Below the pieces are notes generated by a model that did no database searches, was not told the origin of the DNA, and worked only from the letters and a program-made list of their open reading frames with translations. From NCBI GenBank assembly GCA_016872195.1, contig VHAT01000014.1:1-56788 (forward strand): DNA of 56,788 bases, given 5' to 3'. The position numbers and the translations under genes were made by a program. Source of the DNA: Sphingomonadales bacterium. Lineage in GTDB: Bacteria; Bacteroidota; Bacteroidia; Chitinophagales; Chitinophagaceae. This document shows, one piece after another, positions 54,147-56,788 of this stretch; within the stretch, counting starts at the first letter, position 1; each line of letters starts with the position of its first letter.

Positions 54147-55094
54147 ATGAAGAATATAAAGCTCATAGAAGTTCCTTCCGAGATCGGGGCCGGCACCCGT
54201 GGGGCCAGCTTAGGCGTGGAGGCCATCAAAGTGGCTGCCCTCGACTTTATGAGTAACTTTTTTATACACTTTCCCTCCGAGAAGATCCCAGCAGAGAATC
54301 ATCTTCTATATGAGCCGATCGAGTCGCCCTATGCCAAGCGTATAAAAGGGCTCCTGGCTCTTTACGAACGCGTAGGCAAATCGGTGGCAGATTCTATCAA
54401 GAATAATTTTTTCCCGGTGATACTCAGCGGAGATCATTCCGTTGCCGGGGCTACGATCAGCGGCATCAAAATGGCTAAACCCAAGAGCAAATTGGGCGTT
54501 ATTTGGATCGATGCCCATGCTGATCTGCATACGCCCTACACCACTCCCTCCGGCAACTTGCACGGAATGCCCATGGCCATTGCCCTAGGCCAAGACAATC
54601 CCGATTGTGCCATTCATCAACCCGATCAGCGCACCATCGACTATTGGAACAAACTTAAAAATGTAGGTAAGATCTGTCCTAAAGTGTTACCAGAACATGT
54701 CGTTTACATTTCGCTGCGCGATTTTGAGAAAGAAGAAAAATACCTTCTCGATCAACTGGGCATTAAGAAGATCTCCACCAAAGAGATTCGTAATAAAGGA
54801 GCCGAAAATATAGTTCGATCCGTGCTACGCTACTTGGCCGAATGTACGGATATCTATATCTCATTTGATGTAGATTGTCTGGACGCGGGTATTTCCAAAG
54901 GGACGGGCACCCCGGTGGGAAATGGTCTTCGCGAGCGAGAGGCAGAGGACCTCGTCAGTAAATTCATGCAAAATCGAAAGATCTGCTGTTTCGAGATCAC
55001 CGAGGTAAATCCTACCCTCGACAAGGAAAATCTGATGGCAGAGATCGCCTTTAACATTCTGCAGCGAAGCGTTAATATCGTTATGATGAACTGA
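54147..55094 (+). CDS. rocF: Arginase
   Basis: A manganese ureohydrolase of 315 residues that splits arginine into ornithine and urea. Metal-binding motifs are SGDHS, IDAHADLHTPYTTPSGNLHG and SFDVDCLDAG; the SGNLHG and FEITEVNPTLD patterns favour arginase over agmatinase. Ornithine could feed the PruA route to glutamate; the aminotransferase is not seen. It converges on the RmlD-like gene with 2 nt between stops. Confidence 0.88.
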   Translation: MKNIKLIEVPSEIGAGTRGASLGVEAIKVAALDFMSNFFIHFPSEKIPAENHLLYEPIESPYAKRIKGLLALYERVGKSVADSIKNNFFPVILSGDHSVAGATISGIKMAKPKSKLGVIWIDAHADLHTPYTTPSGNLHGMPMAIALGQDNPDCAIHQPDQRTIDYWNKLKNVGKICPKVLPEHVVYISLRDFEKEEKYLLDQLGIKKISTKEIRNKGAENIVRSVLRYLAECTDIYISFDVDCLDAGISKGTGTPVGNGLREREAEDLVSKFMQNRKICCFEITEVNPTLDKENLMAEIAFNILQRSVNIVMMN

Positions 55095-55096
55095 GT

Positions 55097-55990
55097 TCAA
55101 CGAGGTCCGAAAGTGCGCAGAAGCCCCTGCTGAAAAGTCAACGGCAAAAACCCAAGTTCACGACGCGCTTTTTCGATGTTAAGCCCTGTTCGTAAAGGCC
55201 GCTGTGCCGCTTGCTTGAAAGATGCCGTATCGGTGCGCACCACTAAAGAAGGATCCAGCGAAAGATAAGCCGCGGCTTGCAGGGCCATCTGATAGGGTGT
55301 CAAGACCTCTTGTCCGCAAAGATGATATATACCCGTTCTGGCTTGAGTGATAAGTTGAAAAATACCCAGGGCCAGATCTCCTACATAGGTGGGCGTTCTG
55401 ATCTGGTCGTCTACCACCTGGTAGGACTCCCCCGTACTCAGTTTCTCTTGCACTATGGAGAGCAAATTACTTCGCCCCGTCATGGGTCTGCCATAGACCA
55501 AGACCGTTCGCACGATGGACCAAGACAAAGCAGCCGCTTCCACCAACTCTTCGGCTCGTAACTTGGTAAGACCGTAATGATTGACCGAAGACCGCACAGC
55601 CGATTCCTTATAATTCCCTTCTTTTCCATCAAAAACAAAATCGGTAGAGATGTAGCAGAAATGTGCGTTGACTCGCCGGGCGGCGCTCAACAAAAAACGG
55701 GTCCCCTCCACATTGATAAGATCGGCCAGTTCTGGATGTAGTTCACAATCGTCTGGTTTGCCCATGGCACCCGCATGAATGATAAAGTCCGGAGCATAGG
55801 ACTCCACTACAGTATCGACTGATTTTTCTTCCGTAAAATCCAGCGGCAGATAATTAAAATTTCCTTTGGATAAAAAGGGAAGACGACAATCACCACGAGA
55901 TGTAGCTAACAGATCCAAACCGGCGTTAGTTAGCAGATCGCTCAAATAGTATCCTAAAAAACCATTGGCACCCGTCAGTAAGATTTTCAT
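55097..55990 (-). CDS. RmlD-like NAD(P)-dependent sugar-nucleotide reductase
   Basis: A short-chain-type extended SDR of 297 residues. It has the nucleotide motif LLTGANGFLGYYL, the ISTDFVFDG and NHYGLTKLRAEE (Tyr-x3-Lys) catalytic region, and a C-terminal GIYHLCGQEVLTP as in dTDP-4-dehydrorhamnose reductase (RmlD). No rfb cluster is beside it, so the sugar is uncertain. Confidence 0.85.
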   Translation of the reverse strand: MKILLTGANGFLGYYLSDLLTNAGLDLLATSRGDCRLPFLSKGNFNYLPLDFTEEKSVDTVVESYAPDFIIHAGAMGKPDDCELHPELADLINVEGTRFLLSAARRVNAHFCYISTDFVFDGKEGNYKESAVRSSVNHYGLTKLRAEELVEAAALSWSIVRTVLVYGRPMTGRSNLLSIVQEKLSTGESYQVVDDQIRTPTYVGDLALGIFQLITQARTGIYHLCGQEVLTPYQMALQAAAYLSLDPSLVVRTDTASFKQAAQRPLRTGLNIEKARRELGFLPLTFQQGLLRTFGPR

Positions 55991-56038
55991 TGATTAAAAG
56001 TAGTAAAATCGTAAATTCGCTACTTCAATTTGTCGATT

Positions 56039-56788
56039 ATGAGTCATAAGGTTTCCCGCATAGCATTGATGACTTCTGGAGGGGATGCCCCCGGGATGAA
56101 TGCCGCTATTCGCGCTGTGGTCAGAACCGGCTTATATTATGGCTTCGAAGTGTATGGCATCATGCGTGGCTACCAAGGGCTGATCGAAGATGATATCATC
56201 AAAATGAACAGTCGATCAGTAGCCAATATCATACAACGAGGTGGCACCATGCTCAAGACCGCACGCAGTAAAGACTTTATGCAAAAAGAAGGCCGACAAA
56301 AGGCTTTCGAAAATCTACAAAAAAGAGGCATAGACGGTTTGGTCATCATTGGTGGAGATGGCTCCTTTCGAGGTGCCGTAACCTTTAGTCAAGAGTTCAA
56401 TATCCCATGTGTAGGTATTGCCGGCACCATTGATAAAGATATTGCCGGCACCGATTTTACCATTGGATTCGACACCGCCGCCAATACGGCCGTAGAAGCG
56501 ATCGATAAGATCCGAGATACCATGGAAGCGCACGACAGGGTCTTCGTTATCGAAGTGATGGGACGAGACGCCGGGTATATTGCCCTGCATAGTGGAATGG
56601 CTACCGGAGCCGAAAGCATCTTGATCCCGGAACAGAAAACCGACATAAACGATATAATCGCCTCCCTCAAAGAAAAGGAAAGAAGAAAAAAACTGGTCAA
56701 CCTGATCGTGGTTGCGGAGGGAGACGACTTTGGTGGTGGCAACGAAGTAGCGAAAGTGCTGAAAGAAAATCTTCCCAAGGCAGAGATC
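56039..56788 (+). CDS. pfkA: 6-phosphofructokinase, 5' part
   Basis: Phosphorylates fructose 6-phosphate in glycolysis. The first 250 residues are in the window; the gene continues past 56788. ATP-binding LMTSGGDAPGMNA, the ATP-type GGDGS loop (IIGGDGSFRGA) and the catalytic region GTIDKDIAGTD identify PfkA; a Lys follows the catalytic Asp where E. coli has Asn. It starts at ATG 56039, divergent from the RmlD-like gene. Confidence 0.95.
   Translation, partial: MSHKVSRIALMTSGGDAPGMNAAIRAVVRTGLYYGFEVYGIMRGYQGLIEDDIIKMNSRSVANIIQRGGTMLKTARSKDFMQKEGRQKAFENLQKRGIDGLVIIGGDGSFRGAVTFSQEFNIPCVGIAGTIDKDIAGTDFTIGFDTAANTAVEAIDKIRDTMEAHDRVFVIEVMGRDAGYIALHSGMATGAESILIPEQKTDINDIIASLKEKERRKKLVNLIVVAEGDDFGGGNEVAKVLKENLPKAEI

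Noticed and set aside
1-56788. Search for tRNA genes, CRISPR arrays, insertion sequences, phage or defence genes
   Set aside because: No tRNA-like cloverleaf ends, no regularly spaced repeats, no transposase or integrase motifs and no defence-system domains were recognised on either strand.

Overview
The window looks like a chromosomal segment of a Bacteroidota bacterium, most likely Chitinophagaceae or a close relative. The signs are a short (291 aa) primary sigma factor, repeated TAnnTTTG -7 promoter boxes close to start codons, almost no Shine-Dalgarno sequences, families typical of the phylum (DUF3822, DUF4249, a GldL-type motor protein, a bacilliredoxin, a Bacteroidetes-type arginine decarboxylase), and lipid A and Kdo genes of a Gram-negative envelope. 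Coding density is very high. No tRNA, rRNA operon, CRISPR array, insertion sequence or prophage gene is visible. The only stretch over 300 bases without a protein gene is filled by the RNase P RNA gene.

Layout. 0.1-5.1 kb: pyrimidine and CoA genes (pyrE, a Nudix hydrolase, coaD, pyrB, pyrR) and proline/arginine catabolism (pruA). 5.2-8.0 kb: prfB with an intact +1 programmed frameshift, a stand-alone Smr domain gene, rnpB, and a two-gene unit made of a GldL-like protein and a GldM-like membrane stub. 8.1-15.3 kb: amino acid permease, polyprenyl synthase, rnr, lpxK, rsmD and DUF3822, mostly in tight reverse-strand order. 15.4-26.2 kb: MATE pump, folB, trxB, a DUF4249 lipoprotein, the sigma factor, lgt, bacilliredoxin, arginine decarboxylase, dnaK and a GtrA protein. 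26.2-39.1 kb: argS, then a glycogen/malto-oligosaccharide block (glgB, periplasmic alpha-amylase, MFS transporter, glgC, glgA on the minus strand; a sugar MFS transporter with an inserted PDZ domain and a ROK glucokinase divergently on the plus strand). 39.1-45.0 kb: NAGPA-type glycosidase, lipA, a predicted outer-membrane protein, osmC-like, maf, UbiA prenyltransferase, kdsC, iscX and a ferredoxin. 45.1-56.8 kb: topA, a methyltransferase, a SirB1-like protein, a Tat-exported Gfo/Idh oxidoreductase, cdd, lepB, pdhB, arginase, an RmlD-like reductase and the 5' part of pfkA, cut by the window end.

How the genes work together. The glycogen block joins outside alpha-glucan breakdown (exported amylase plus transporter) with storage synthesis (GlgC, GlgA, GlgB); the divergent transporter and glucokinase would supply glucose 6-phosphate. 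Arginase and PruA belong to the route from arginine to glutamate, while the decarboxylase offers a separate polyamine branch. Lgt and LepB serve lipoprotein and protein export; LpxK and KdsC serve LPS.

Most unusual items: a GldL-like protein paired with a 79-residue GldM-like stub that lacks the periplasmic domains; a PDZ domain between the two halves of an MFS sugar transporter; a Shine-Dalgarno-driven RF2 frameshift in a lineage that makes little use of Shine-Dalgarno pairing; and a strong terminator hairpin on the plus strand with no plus-strand gene ahead of it. All functions are assigned from sequence motifs and memory of the families; no database search was run.
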